From Bacteroidales bacterium UBA932 (GTDB lineage Bacteria; Bacteroidota; Bacteroidia; Bacteroidales; UBA932), in NCBI GenBank assembly GCA_002293585.1, contig DBDM01000027.1:156-12115 (forward strand): DNA of 11,960 nt, in the 5' to 3' direction. Every line of letters begins with the position of its first letter. The first letter of the stretch is position 1. The notes below the pieces were generated by a model, which saw nothing but the letters and a program-made list of their open reading frames with translations, was not told the origin of the DNA and did no database searches. Both the position numbers and the translations under genes were made by a program. Shown piece after piece: positions 1 through 6,573 of the stretch.

Positions 1-686
1 CAGTTTAACTGTACGCCTGCTTCGAACGGATTAAAAATATTGGGATTGCTGTAGTCCAATGTAGCCGACGCATCATTATCGCTTTTATAATCGATAATAT
101 ATTTGCGTGAATACACATAATTCCCGTAGACACTGGCTTCAATATAATTTTTCAAGTTGCTGGTTTTCCGGAAATTGAACCGGTGTCCGAGACTTAAAGT
201 AACGCCCCAGGTGCGGAAACGCTCGTTATTCGTTATAAAAGCAACATTATGTATAAGGGAGGCGATGCCGTCGAACATTCCATCGGACATCTGATAGCGG
301 TTGTGCATGAAACCCGTGTTAAATGTCAGGGAGTAAATACCTGTAAATTGATAGCGGGTTTTTATGCCGAAATCGACACTGTAGGATTCGCCGTAAGTAA
401 TTTTTGCATCGCTGTTTTCTAATTTCCCTGCTGTAAAGCCGAGGCCGAAGTAGGGTTCAACCCTCCATCCGCTATAATTATACGTCCTTTTTTTCTCTTG
501 CCTGCTTGTTTTTTTCGAGGCTTCCAATACGCCGGTCAATAAATTGGTTAAAAAACTTGTCGACGAATCCACCTGCGTGGTCATGATCTTTGCGGCCGGC
601 TCAACAGTTGCAACGGTATCGGCTTGGGCATAACTGCCGGCGAAAGTAAAGGCTAAGAGGGACAATGTACATAGAACTTTTTTCAT
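1..686 (-). CDS. Probable outer-membrane beta-barrel protein, 3' end outside window
   Basis: The reading frame starts at ATG 686 and stays open to base 1, giving about 228 residues without a stop. The N-terminus (MKKVLCTLSLLAFTFAGSYAQ) is a good signal peptide, probably cleaved near residue 21. After a linker rich in Ser, Thr and Lys (about residues 35-60), the sequence turns into alternating polar and aromatic stretches with repeated short Tyr/Phe/Gly strands, for example YFGLGFTAG and YIEASVYGNYVYS. This is typical of Bacteroidota outer-membrane beta-barrel proteins. It begins 13 bases after the DUF4252 stop and is the fourth gene of the sigma-factor operon, so it may be a structural target or an envelope component of that system. 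No specific family or ligand is recognised. Secretion is well supported; the barrel assignment is inferred from composition. Confidence 0.7.
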   Translation of the reverse strand, partial: MKKVLCTLSLLAFTFAGSYAQADTVATVEPAAKIMTTQVDSSTSFLTNLLTGVLEASKKTSRQEKKRTYNYSGWRVEPYFGLGFTAGKLENSDAKITYGESYSVDFGIKTRYQFTGIYSLTFNTGFMHNRYQMSDGMFDGIASLIHNVAFITNNERFRTWGVTLSLGHRFNFRKTSNLKNYIEASVYGNYVYSRKYIIDYKSDNDASATLDYSNPNIFNPFEAGVQLN

Positions 687-699
687 AGAATAGGAATAA

Positions 700-1200
700 T
701 TATAAATTTAACATTGATTTTCTGATGGAAGCGGCCAGCTCGTTCATCTTGTCGATGGTGATATTGCCGAGAATGTCGACAACGGTGAGTTGTTCTTCAT
801 GACATACCAGCATCACGATTTCGCCGGCTTTGTTGTCGGCAGTTTTTCCCTGCACGGCAATTCGCACTAATTGTTTGTTCTCCTGAAATACGAACAGCTC
901 CTGATAGCCGTTATTTTTCAGGAGCGATTGGGCTACATCGCAGTAGATCCTGATGGTTCCGGCATCGTTCTTCATAGTAACAACCTTCAGCAGCGACAAT
1001 TCATTCAGGAAAGCCTGCAACTGGCTGTTCGTTTCCTTTTGTTTCAGGAGGTTGAGGAGTTCGGCATTGACCGTGGCCACCGAGGTGATTTTTTCACCGG
1101 CCGCTTCCGTAAATTTATCGGAAAAATTTTGTGCAATGCCTGTTGCATGGCAGCCTATCATGAGTGACAGGCAAGTGATACCTGTTCGCAGTATTTTCAT
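700..1200 (-). CDS. DUF4252 domain-containing exported protein
   Basis: This 166-residue protein begins with a signal sequence (MKILRTGITCLSLMIGC...GIAQ). It could be cut by signal peptidase I after the Ala-Gln near residue 24, or lipidated at Cys17 in MIGC, which is a weak lipobox. The rest fits DUF4252: a helix with the SVATVNAELLNLL stretch, a core around residues 70-90 (LSLLKVVTMKNDAGTIRIYCD), then GEIVMLVCHEEQLTVVDILG and a closing helix. DUF4252 genes commonly sit next to ECF sigma factors in Bacteroidota, as here. The start overlaps the stop of the preceding gene as ATGA (1197-1200), so translation is probably coupled. The biochemical role is unknown; by context it may be an envelope-side component of the sigma/anti-sigma circuit. 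Confidence 0.82.
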   Translation of the reverse strand: MKILRTGITCLSLMIGCHATGIAQNFSDKFTEAAGEKITSVATVNAELLNLLKQKETNSQLQAFLNELSLLKVVTMKNDAGTIRIYCDVAQSLLKNNGYQELFVFQENKQLVRIAVQGKTADNKAGEIVMLVCHEEQLTVVDILGNITIDKMNELAASIRKSMLNL

Positions 1201-1742
1201 TGTCTTAGTTTTTGTTCTTGTTTATGTTCATGGGCGGATAGTATTTCGAATTGCTTCAATCCTTCGTCGATGGCCTCTTCTCCTTTCTGCACATTGTCGG
1301 CTATCATGGTCAGCGCATTGATGATCGTTTCCCGCGCTTGGGCGACGGCCGCGTTCCGGGCTTGTTTTTTTTCTACGCCCCGGTAGATGAAGAAGCCGGT
1401 GCCCAGCAGGATAACAATGGATGCGGCAATTTTAGCAAATAGTGATGAGTAGGCGAAGCGCTTGCCGCTTCGCGATATTGTAACGGGTTCGCCGTGGCCT
1501 AATTTTTCCAACAGTTTTTCGTCGAAATCGGCAGGCAATTTTATGTTGTGCTGTGCTTGTTGAGTAATAAAAAACTCGGCATAGGCCTGCAGGTGGGGCG
1601 GCAAATTGGGCGTGTGCACAAAAAAGTTGCGCAGGATCTTTTCTTCCTCCAAAGAAGTATCGGCCGCCCAATATTTTTCCAATAAATCTTCTATATATCT
1701 AAGCCAATATTTTTCCATATAGTTAAATTCGTCCATAAGCAT
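1197..1742 (-). CDS. Single-pass membrane protein, putative anti-sigma factor
   Basis: This 181-residue protein has a cytoplasmic-looking N-terminal half, one hydrophobic segment at about residues 101-119 (LFAKIAASIVILLGTGFFI) followed by positive residues (RGVEKK), and a helical, charged C-terminal tail. The N-terminal pattern LLEKYWAADTSLEEEKILRNFF matches the short helical module often found at the start of Bacteroidota anti-sigma-like proteins encoded after ECF genes. There is no zinc-binding HxxxCxxC motif, so it is not a classic ZAS-domain protein. ATG 1742 overlaps the sigma gene by 20 bases; ATG 1736 and ATG 1718 are in-frame alternatives, and 1718 would nearly remove the overlap. The role of holding the ECF sigma factor at the membrane is inferred from position and topology. 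Confidence 0.65.
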   Translation of the reverse strand: MLMDEFNYMEKYWLRYIEDLLEKYWAADTSLEEEKILRNFFVHTPNLPPHLQAYAEFFITQQAQHNIKLPADFDEKLLEKLGHGEPVTISRSGKRFAYSSLFAKIAASIVILLGTGFFIYRGVEKKQARNAAVAQARETIINALTMIADNVQKGEEAIDEGLKQFEILSAHEHKQEQKLRQ

Positions 1743-2235
1743 TCATTTTATCCAATTGTTGTTTTAAACTTTGCCTGGCCCTGAACAGATCGGTTTTCAC
1801 CTTGCTTTCGCTGATATTCAATATCCGGGCTATGTCCTGATAACTTTCTCCTTCGATATCGCGCAGTTGTATGAGCATCCGCTTGTCGTTGGGCAGCGCT
1901 GCGATCAAGCGGATTATCAGCGTCTGCCTTTCTTTGCGCTGCATGTTGGCCTGGGGCGTTTGCAGGTCTACCGCATCGTGCGGTTCAACGGATATATGCG
2001 GTATTTTATAGCTCGTCTGCCGCAACCGGTCGAAGGCTGCATTTTTAGTAATAACAGTACAATAAGCCGCCGGGTTATTGATATCTGCAAGAGATAGCCG
2101 GTTATTCCATACCTTCAAAAGAACTTCCTGAACAATATCTTCGGCTTCCTCCCGGTGGCGCACAATGCACAAGGCAAGTCTGAACAGCTTGTCTTTCAGG
2201 GGAAGGATAGATTGTTTAAATTCGTTCAGCTCCAT
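1723..2235 (-). CDS. RNA polymerase sigma-70 factor, ECF subfamily
   Basis: With ATG 2235 the product has 170 residues, normal for an ECF sigma factor, which carries only regions 2 and 4. Region 2 (about residues 8-75) includes the conserved HREEAEDIVQEVLLKVW core-binding stretch and the following NNPAAYCTVITKNAAFDRLR, corresponding to the -10 recognition helix. Region 4 (about residues 105-160) contains LPNDKRMLIQLRDIEGESYQDIA and the helix-turn-helix ILNISESKVKTDLFRAR, which would contact the -35 element. An in-frame GTG at 2241 would add two residues and is less likely. It heads a four-gene minus-strand operon with a putative anti-sigma factor and two envelope proteins. A candidate self-type ECF promoter lies directly upstream. 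It would direct RNA polymerase to an envelope-response regulon; the inducing signal is unknown. Confidence 0.93.
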   Translation of the reverse strand: MELNEFKQSILPLKDKLFRLALCIVRHREEAEDIVQEVLLKVWNNRLSLADINNPAAYCTVITKNAAFDRLRQTSYKIPHISVEPHDAVDLQTPQANMQRKERQTLIIRLIAALPNDKRMLIQLRDIEGESYQDIARILNISESKVKTDLFRARQSLKQQLDKMNAYGRI

Positions 2236-2241
2236 ATACAC

Positions 2242-2361
2242 ATATATGACGAAACCGGCGGCAAAAAGTTTCAGATTTTTACAAAAAAAAAAGTAAATTT
2301 ACCACTTTTAATGGTTTCGTAACATCTTTTGTCTAACTTTACCCCTTACTTTCAAAAAGAT
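2242..2361. other. Divergent intergenic region between sigma operon and two-component operon
   Basis: These 120 bases separate two divergent operons. The region is AT-rich with a run of A residues at 2283-2292 and a perfect 10-base palindrome, GTAAATTTAC (2293-2302). On the plus strand TAACTTTA (2334-2341) matches the Bacteroidota -7 element TAnnTTTG except at the last base and is placed 20 bases before the regulator ATG, but no clear TTTG -33 element precedes it. I therefore do not call a plus-strand promoter with confidence. Confidence 0.4.
2248..2273 (-). promoter_or_regulatory. Candidate ECF-type promoter (TGAAAC-N16-CGTC) of the sigma operon
   Basis: Read on the minus strand, TGAAAC (2273-2268) is followed by exactly 16 bases and then CGTC (2251-2248). 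This is the architecture of ECF-dependent promoters best known from Bacillus SigW/SigX-type factors (GAAAC -35, CGTM -10). Transcription would begin about 7 bases further on, near 2241, giving an almost leaderless message for ATG 2235. Position before an ECF gene fits autoregulation. ECF promoter consensus sequences are poorly known in Bacteroidota, so the match may be chance. Confidence 0.4.
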
Positions 2362-3048
2362 ATGAATAACCGCATACTCATAGTTGACGACGAACGCGAC
2401 ATTTGCGAGATCCTTGAATTTAATCTTGCCAATGAAGGATATGAAGTCACTTGCGCCCATTCGGCGGAAGAGGCCATGGAAAAATTAAACGGGCATTCGC
2501 TGATCTTGCTCGATGTGATGATGGGCGGCATGTCGGGCTATAAATTGGCCGAGACATTGCGGCGTGGCGGAAACCGGGTGCCTATTATTTTTCTTACGGC
2601 CAGAGATGCTGAAAATGACATGCTTACAGGGTTTTCTGTGGGCGCCGATGATTATATTTCCAAGCCCTTTTCCGTTAAAGAGGTGATGGCAAGGGTGAGG
2701 GCGGTGCTGAAACGAAGCAGTCAGCCGGAATCCTCACAGCCGGCCCCTGCCGTGCTGAATATCGACGGTTTGCGCATAGACTTCGACACGAAGACCGTGT
2801 TGGTGAACGGGCAGCCGACGGCGTTGACCAAAACGGAATTTGAATTATTGGCGCTGATGGCTTCCAACCCCGGCAAAATTTATTCGCGGGCAATGTTTAT
2901 TGATATCTTGTGGGCAGATACGCCATATATAACAGAGCGTACGGTCGACGTGCATATTACACGTCTGCGTAAAAAGCTGGGCCCTTATGCGGCGCTCATT
3001 TCTTCCCGCCAGGGCTATGGCTACTTATTCGATAAAACTCATGAATGA
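2362..3048 (+). CDS. Response regulator, OmpR/PhoB family
   Basis: Starting at ATG 2362 the protein has 228 residues, the usual size of the family. The receiver domain (about 3-118) has the acidic pair D9-D10 (ILIVDDE), the phosphoacceptor D51 in LILLDVMMGG, the switch Thr in IIFLTARD, and K101 in ISKPF. The C-terminal winged helix (about 130-225) shows LTKTEFELLALMASNPG, the recognition helix TERTVDVHITRLRKKLG and the closing SSRQGYGYLF wing. The Pro usually found four residues after the phosphorylated Asp is Gly here (MMGGMSG). A TTG at 2329 would extend the frame, but the extension has no receiver homology. The kinase gene overlaps its stop, so this is a cognate pair. It resembles the PhoB-like regulators paired with PhoR-like kinases in Bacteroidota; the signal is not established. 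Confidence 0.94.
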   Translation: MNNRILIVDDERDICEILEFNLANEGYEVTCAHSAEEAMEKLNGHSLILLDVMMGGMSGYKLAETLRRGGNRVPIIFLTARDAENDMLTGFSVGADDYISKPFSVKEVMARVRAVLKRSSQPESSQPAPAVLNIDGLRIDFDTKTVLVNGQPTALTKTEFELLALMASNPGKIYSRAMFIDILWADTPYITERTVDVHITRLRKKLGPYAALISSRQGYGYLFDKTHE

Positions 3049-4768
3049 TCACCGGAAAAATCTCAGTTACAAGCAGAAACTGTTTTTCTATTTTGTCATT
3101 ATTTTTGCAGTTTTTACTATTGGCATCCTCCTGTTTGAACAATCACGCGAACATGAATTTAAAACCGGGGCGCTGACCGAGAAGTTAGATGTATACGCCG
3201 GCATGGTGAACACTGTTTTCATGCGTTCGGGTAATTACAGTGCGATCGACAGTTTGTCGGGCGTTTTTCCGCCCGATATCCGCCTGACCTTAATTAACAG
3301 CACGGGGCGCGTGCTTTACGATAATGTGTTGACCGACACCTTGGAGTTGGAAAACCACGCCGGCCGGCCGGAAATACGGTACGCCCGTAGAAACGGTACG
3401 GGAGTTTTTATCCGCACCTCTTCCTCTACCAACCAGGCGTATCTTTATTACGCCAAACGTTTCAATAATTATTATGTGAGGGTGGCCTTGCCCTACAACA
3501 TACAGGTGAAAGATTTTCTCCGGCCCGGGAACGGGTTCATTTATTTTATTCTTTGCCTGTTTGTTCTTATGCTGTTTGTGATTAATTACGTGGCCGGACG
3601 TTTCGGCAGGTCTATCCGGCAATTGAGGGATTTCGCCCTGGCGGTGGAGAAAGGCGAAAATATTCCTGTTATTCACTTTCCGCATGACGAGTTGGGCGAA
3701 ATAGGCGCCAGGATAACCGACGACTATCAATCCATGAAGGAGAGCAGGCGGAACATAGCGCTTGAACGGGAGAAGTTGCTGCAGCACGTGCATAGTTCCG
3801 GCGAAGGAATTTGTTTTTTCACTTCCGGCCGGGGTGTCGAATTTTATAACAGTCTGTTCATTCAATACCTTAATACTATTATCGACGGGGAAAACATCAA
3901 TCCGTCGGGGCTGTTGAACCATCCCGCTTTTGAGAAGGTGAAAGCTTTCCTCGACATGCCCGCCGCAGGCCAGCAATATTTTGAAACGACCATGAATTGC
4001 CAGGGTAAACATTTTATAGTGCGTGTCAACCGTTTTGACGACAGCGGATTTGAAGTCACTATCAATGACGTTACGCAATTAGAAAAAACCCGCCTGCTGA
4101 AACAGGAAATGACCGGTAACATTGCGCATGAATTACGCACGCCGGTTACCGGCATTCGCGGTTACCTCGAAACAGTGCTCGAGCAACCGTTAGATGCGGA
4201 TAAACAATGGTATTTCATTAAAAAAGCATATGGCCAAACCCTGGTGCTCTCGGAGCTGATACGCGACATGGGGCTGATCACTAAAATGGAGGGCGCCCCT
4301 CAGTTATTCACCGTGGAGCCTGTGTCGATCGCAGAGTTGATAGACGATGTGTGCGCCGGATTGGAACCGGCGTTGCAGGAAAAACAGATCACCGTAAATA
4401 ATAAAATTACCGGCGACGTGGTAGTGCGCGGCAATCGTCAGTTGCTCTATTCCATTTTCCGTAATCTTACGGAGAATGTTATAGGTTATGCGGGAGCAGG
4501 CGTTTCTGTGATCATCAATAGGTATAGCGAAGACAAGGAGTTCTATTATTTTTCATATGCCGACACGGGAGTGGGGATTCCCGGCGAACACCTGCCCCGC
4601 CTTTTTGAACGTTTTTACCGTGTGAGTGAAGGCCGCTCGCGCGACACCGGCGGTTCCGGTCTCGGCCTTTCCATCGTGAAAAATGCGGTGCTCTTTCACA
4701 AGGGCGCCATCACGGCCAAGAACAGGGCCGGCGGCGGATTAGAACTGTTGTTTACGTTGCCGAAATAG
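3041..4768 (+). CDS. Membrane sensor histidine kinase, PhoR-like
   Basis: ATG 3041 gives 575 residues and overlaps the regulator stop by 8 bases (ATGAATGA). An open frame further upstream lies inside the regulator gene and lacks a membrane-protein start. Segments: transmembrane 1 at about 13-32, an extracytoplasmic sensor loop at about 33-164, transmembrane 2 at about 165-185 (FIYFILCLFVLMLFVINYV), a HAMP-like linker (186-235), a PAS-like region (about 245-345), then the HisKA domain with phosphoacceptor H363 in NIAHELRTP. The ATPase domain carries the N box (NLTENVIGY, about 475), G1 (DTGVGIP, about 508), F box (LFERFYRV) and G2 (GGSGLGLSIV, about 538). All catalytic motifs look intact. It should autophosphorylate and pass phosphate to D51 of the preceding regulator. 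The last 17 bases overlap the convergent AraC-family gene. Confidence 0.93.
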   Translation: MNDHRKNLSYKQKLFFYFVIIFAVFTIGILLFEQSREHEFKTGALTEKLDVYAGMVNTVFMRSGNYSAIDSLSGVFPPDIRLTLINSTGRVLYDNVLTDTLELENHAGRPEIRYARRNGTGVFIRTSSSTNQAYLYYAKRFNNYYVRVALPYNIQVKDFLRPGNGFIYFILCLFVLMLFVINYVAGRFGRSIRQLRDFALAVEKGENIPVIHFPHDELGEIGARITDDYQSMKESRRNIALEREKLLQHVHSSGEGICFFTSGRGVEFYNSLFIQYLNTIIDGENINPSGLLNHPAFEKVKAFLDMPAAGQQYFETTMNCQGKHFIVRVNRFDDSGFEVTINDVTQLEKTRLLKQEMTGNIAHELRTPVTGIRGYLETVLEQPLDADKQWYFIKKAYGQTLVLSELIRDMGLITKMEGAPQLFTVEPVSIAELIDDVCAGLEPALQEKQITVNNKITGDVVVRGNRQLLYSIFRNLTENVIGYAGAGVSVIINRYSEDKEFYYFSYADTGVGIPGEHLPRLFERFYRVSEGRSRDTGGSGLGLSIVKNAVLFHKGAITAKNRAGGGLELLFTLPK

Positions 4769-5669
4769 AAGTGGTTTCTTCCTCTTGTTGTTGCCTGTAT
4801 CTGGCAGGGGTCATGCCGGTGTGCTTACTGAAAAACTTAAGGAAATAAATAGCATCAAGCCCTAATTTCTGCGCTATCTCTGCCTGATTGAGCGTAGTGT
4901 TTTGCAATAAAAAGATGGCTGTTGTCAGCATTTTTTCGTTGATGAAAGCTTTGGCGGACATGCCCCGTTTGGCATAAACAATTTGTGACAGCCTTTTCTC
5001 CGATATCCGGAGTTCCGTTGCGTAAAAACTAACCTGTTTGTGTGTTTGGTAATGTTCGTCTAACAGGGTTTTAAACTGCTGCATATAATATTCGTCGTCC
5101 TGCAATGAAGATATACGGGGTATGCGCGCCCTGCATTCGCGTTCAATTGTCATCAACAGGTTGTGCAGTAAATTGCGCAATATGATGGTGTTTGCAGTCT
5201 CTGTTTTATCCTGTGGTTGCCGTTGTTTCATCAACGTCAAATACAGGTCCACGATAGTCGTACATTGTGCGGATTGCATGGGTATAAGCGTGTAATCGTT
5301 CTTAAATAAGGTGGTGTTATGGCTTAGAAAATCGATCTTTTCATAGGTGCTGGCAAAAAAGGTGTCGGTAAAAAGAACGATAAAGCCATCGCACATTTGC
5401 ATCGGATATTTGTGTGAAATATCCCGGTTGATGAATAACAAACTGTTATTGAACACCACTTCCTTGTCTTCGACATAGTGGGTGCACGTATTTTTGCAGT
5501 ACGGACTGCAACGGAAGATATGATAGAAAGAACTCCGGTGGTCGGTAAATATCATTTGTTTCGCCACTTCATGGCGGTATAAGATATCGAAAGAAAAAAT
5601 TTCTATACCGGAGGGGTGTATCGCCTCTTCTGCTGTATGTCGCTGAATATCAATAGGTGTTTTCGGCAT
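4752..5669 (-). CDS. AraC-family transcriptional regulator, promoter-distal of a tandem pair
   Basis: A 305-residue protein. The C-terminal ~100 residues (about 195-297) form the double helix-turn-helix of the AraC family: ATELRISEKRLSQIV, then MSAKAFINEKMLTTAIFLL, NQAEIAQKLGLDAIYFLKFF and HTGMTPARYR. The N-terminal region follows the usual effector-domain outline of Bacteroidota AraC proteins, ending in FIVLFTDTFFA. In place of the normal glycine-rich turn it has three cysteines spaced C54-x3-C58-x3-C62, followed by H64. ATG 5669 lies inside the end of the preceding regulator gene (20-base overlap), implying coupled translation and matched amounts of the two proteins. The 3' end overlaps the convergent kinase gene by 17 bases. 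By position it is a likely regulator of the divergent fimbrial operon, but no effector can be named. Confidence 0.9.
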   Translation of the reverse strand: MPKTPIDIQRHTAEEAIHPSGIEIFSFDILYRHEVAKQMIFTDHRSSFYHIFRCSPYCKNTCTHYVEDKEVVFNNSLLFINRDISHKYPMQMCDGFIVLFTDTFFASTYEKIDFLSHNTTLFKNDYTLIPMQSAQCTTIVDLYLTLMKQRQPQDKTETANTIILRNLLHNLLMTIERECRARIPRISSLQDDEYYMQQFKTLLDEHYQTHKQVSFYATELRISEKRLSQIVYAKRGMSAKAFINEKMLTTAIFLLQNTTLNQAEIAQKLGLDAIYFLKFFSKHTGMTPARYRQQQEEETTSISAT

Positions 5670-6495
5670 AACTGATCAGTTTTTGGTAATTAGTTCTTAT
5701 ATCTGTCGGGGATAATCCTTTCCATTGCAGGAAAAGTTTATTAAAGTCCGATGCGTCGTAATTTAATTCGTGGGCGATTTGAGTAATACTTTTATTTGTG
5801 CATATCAGGTTTTTTATACCTTCGACCAATACCTTGCAGGTAATTATTTCCCTGAACGTTTTTTGGTAAGTTACCCGTAGTGCCCGTGTCAACATTTCTT
5901 CGGTAATGCCTATTTTGTCGGCATAAAAAGCTTTCTTCATGTGGTGGAAAGCATATTCATTGGTTAATTCCATGAATTGTAAAGCATAGCTTAATAAATG
6001 GCCGGATTTTAATTGTATGTTATAATTATTTGTCGGCGAAAGCAACAATATATTAAATATTAAATTGCGTAACATGGGTGGTTGCATATCATCATACGGG
6101 TGATGGTATTCTTCCACTAAAAGGTTCATGTATTTTTTTTGTTCGTCGTTAACATTGCCGAAGTCTATGATGCCCTCCGGAGAACTGTGAAAGAAACTAA
6201 GCTGTAATAATATTTTTGTGTCTTTTGTTTTACAGAACTTTTCCGTCATAATAACGGTATACCCTTTTAACGGCAGGTTGAAGAACACCGGCACCAGGTA
6301 GGAGTCAATAAGCAGCATACATTCATCCCGCAGACGCAGTACTTGTTTTGCTTTGAAAGAAAAGACCTGTGAAGCTTCCTGTATGTATATGACATAATTT
6401 AAGGAAGGATTGTTTGCCTGTATGGCGTAAAATTGTCGTAGTTCCGGATCATCTAAGGCGAAAACCCAAAAGTCCATATTGTTTTTGCTGTCCAT
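5650..6495 (-). CDS. AraC-family transcriptional regulator, promoter-proximal of a tandem pair
   Basis: A 281-residue protein starting at ATG 6495. The C-terminal ~95 residues carry an AraC-type DNA-binding domain: ADKIGITEEMLTRALRVTY, TFREIITCKVLVEGIKNLI, SITQIAHELNYDASDFNKLF and WKGLSPTDIR. The final HTH pattern (A-x3-L-x2-D-x3-F-x2-F) is a little divergent, with Leu in place of the usual second Phe, but recognisable. The N-terminal half resembles the cupin-like sensor halves of the family only loosely and has no known ligand signature. It differs clearly in sequence from its partner encoded next, so the pair is not a recent duplication. It is transcribed away from the fimbrial operon, with the repeat array and candidate promoters between them. 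Confidence 0.88.
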   Translation of the reverse strand: MDSKNNMDFWVFALDDPELRQFYAIQANNPSLNYVIYIQEASQVFSFKAKQVLRLRDECMLLIDSYLVPVFFNLPLKGYTVIMTEKFCKTKDTKILLQLSFFHSSPEGIIDFGNVNDEQKKYMNLLVEEYHHPYDDMQPPMLRNLIFNILLLSPTNNYNIQLKSGHLLSYALQFMELTNEYAFHHMKKAFYADKIGITEEMLTRALRVTYQKTFREIITCKVLVEGIKNLICTNKSITQIAHELNYDASDFNKLFLQWKGLSPTDIRTNYQKLISYAENTY

Positions 6496-6501
6496 AGTAC
6501 G

Positions 6502-6564
6502 ATATGGTTTTGAGATAAAAATTCAACGTAACAAAGATAGGTATAATATTTTCTAAAACCATAT
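6502..6564. repeat. Perfect 10-base inverted repeat flanking the AraC promoter
   Basis: ATATGGTTTT (6502-6511) and its exact complement AAAACCATAT (6555-6564) are separated by 43 bases. Their centres are 53 bases apart, about five helical turns. The left arm sits just before the regulator start codon and the right arm covers the expected -33 position. This is the geometry of a pair of operator half-sites; function is inferred. Confidence 0.6.
6532..6563 (-). promoter_or_regulatory. Candidate promoter of the tandem AraC genes
   Basis: On the minus strand TATCTTTG (6539-6532) matches the Bacteroidota -7 consensus TAnnTTTG exactly. Twenty bases upstream lies TATG (6563-6560), one base away from the TTTG -33 element. 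Transcription would start near 6524, about 30 bases before ATG 6495. Confidence 0.55.
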
Positions 6565-6573
6565 AAAAAGTAC

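Noticed and set aside
2329..2361. Upstream TTG start for the response regulator
   Set aside because: The added 11 residues are outside the receiver fold; ATG 2362 places the first beta strand at the normal distance.
2987..3040. Upstream ATG start for the histidine kinase
   Set aside because: The added residues lie inside the response regulator gene; ATG 3041 overlaps its stop in the usual coupled arrangement and places the first membrane segment near the N-terminus.
3290..4078. Minus-strand open frame of 262 codons
   Set aside because: It lies wholly inside the histidine kinase gene, whose motifs are intact; no domain is recognisable on the opposite strand.
6502..6564. Invertible promoter segment for phase variation
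   Set aside because: The arms are only 10 bases and the segment only 63; known Bacteroides invertible promoters have longer arms and segments, and no recombinase gene is in the window. Kept only as an alternative.
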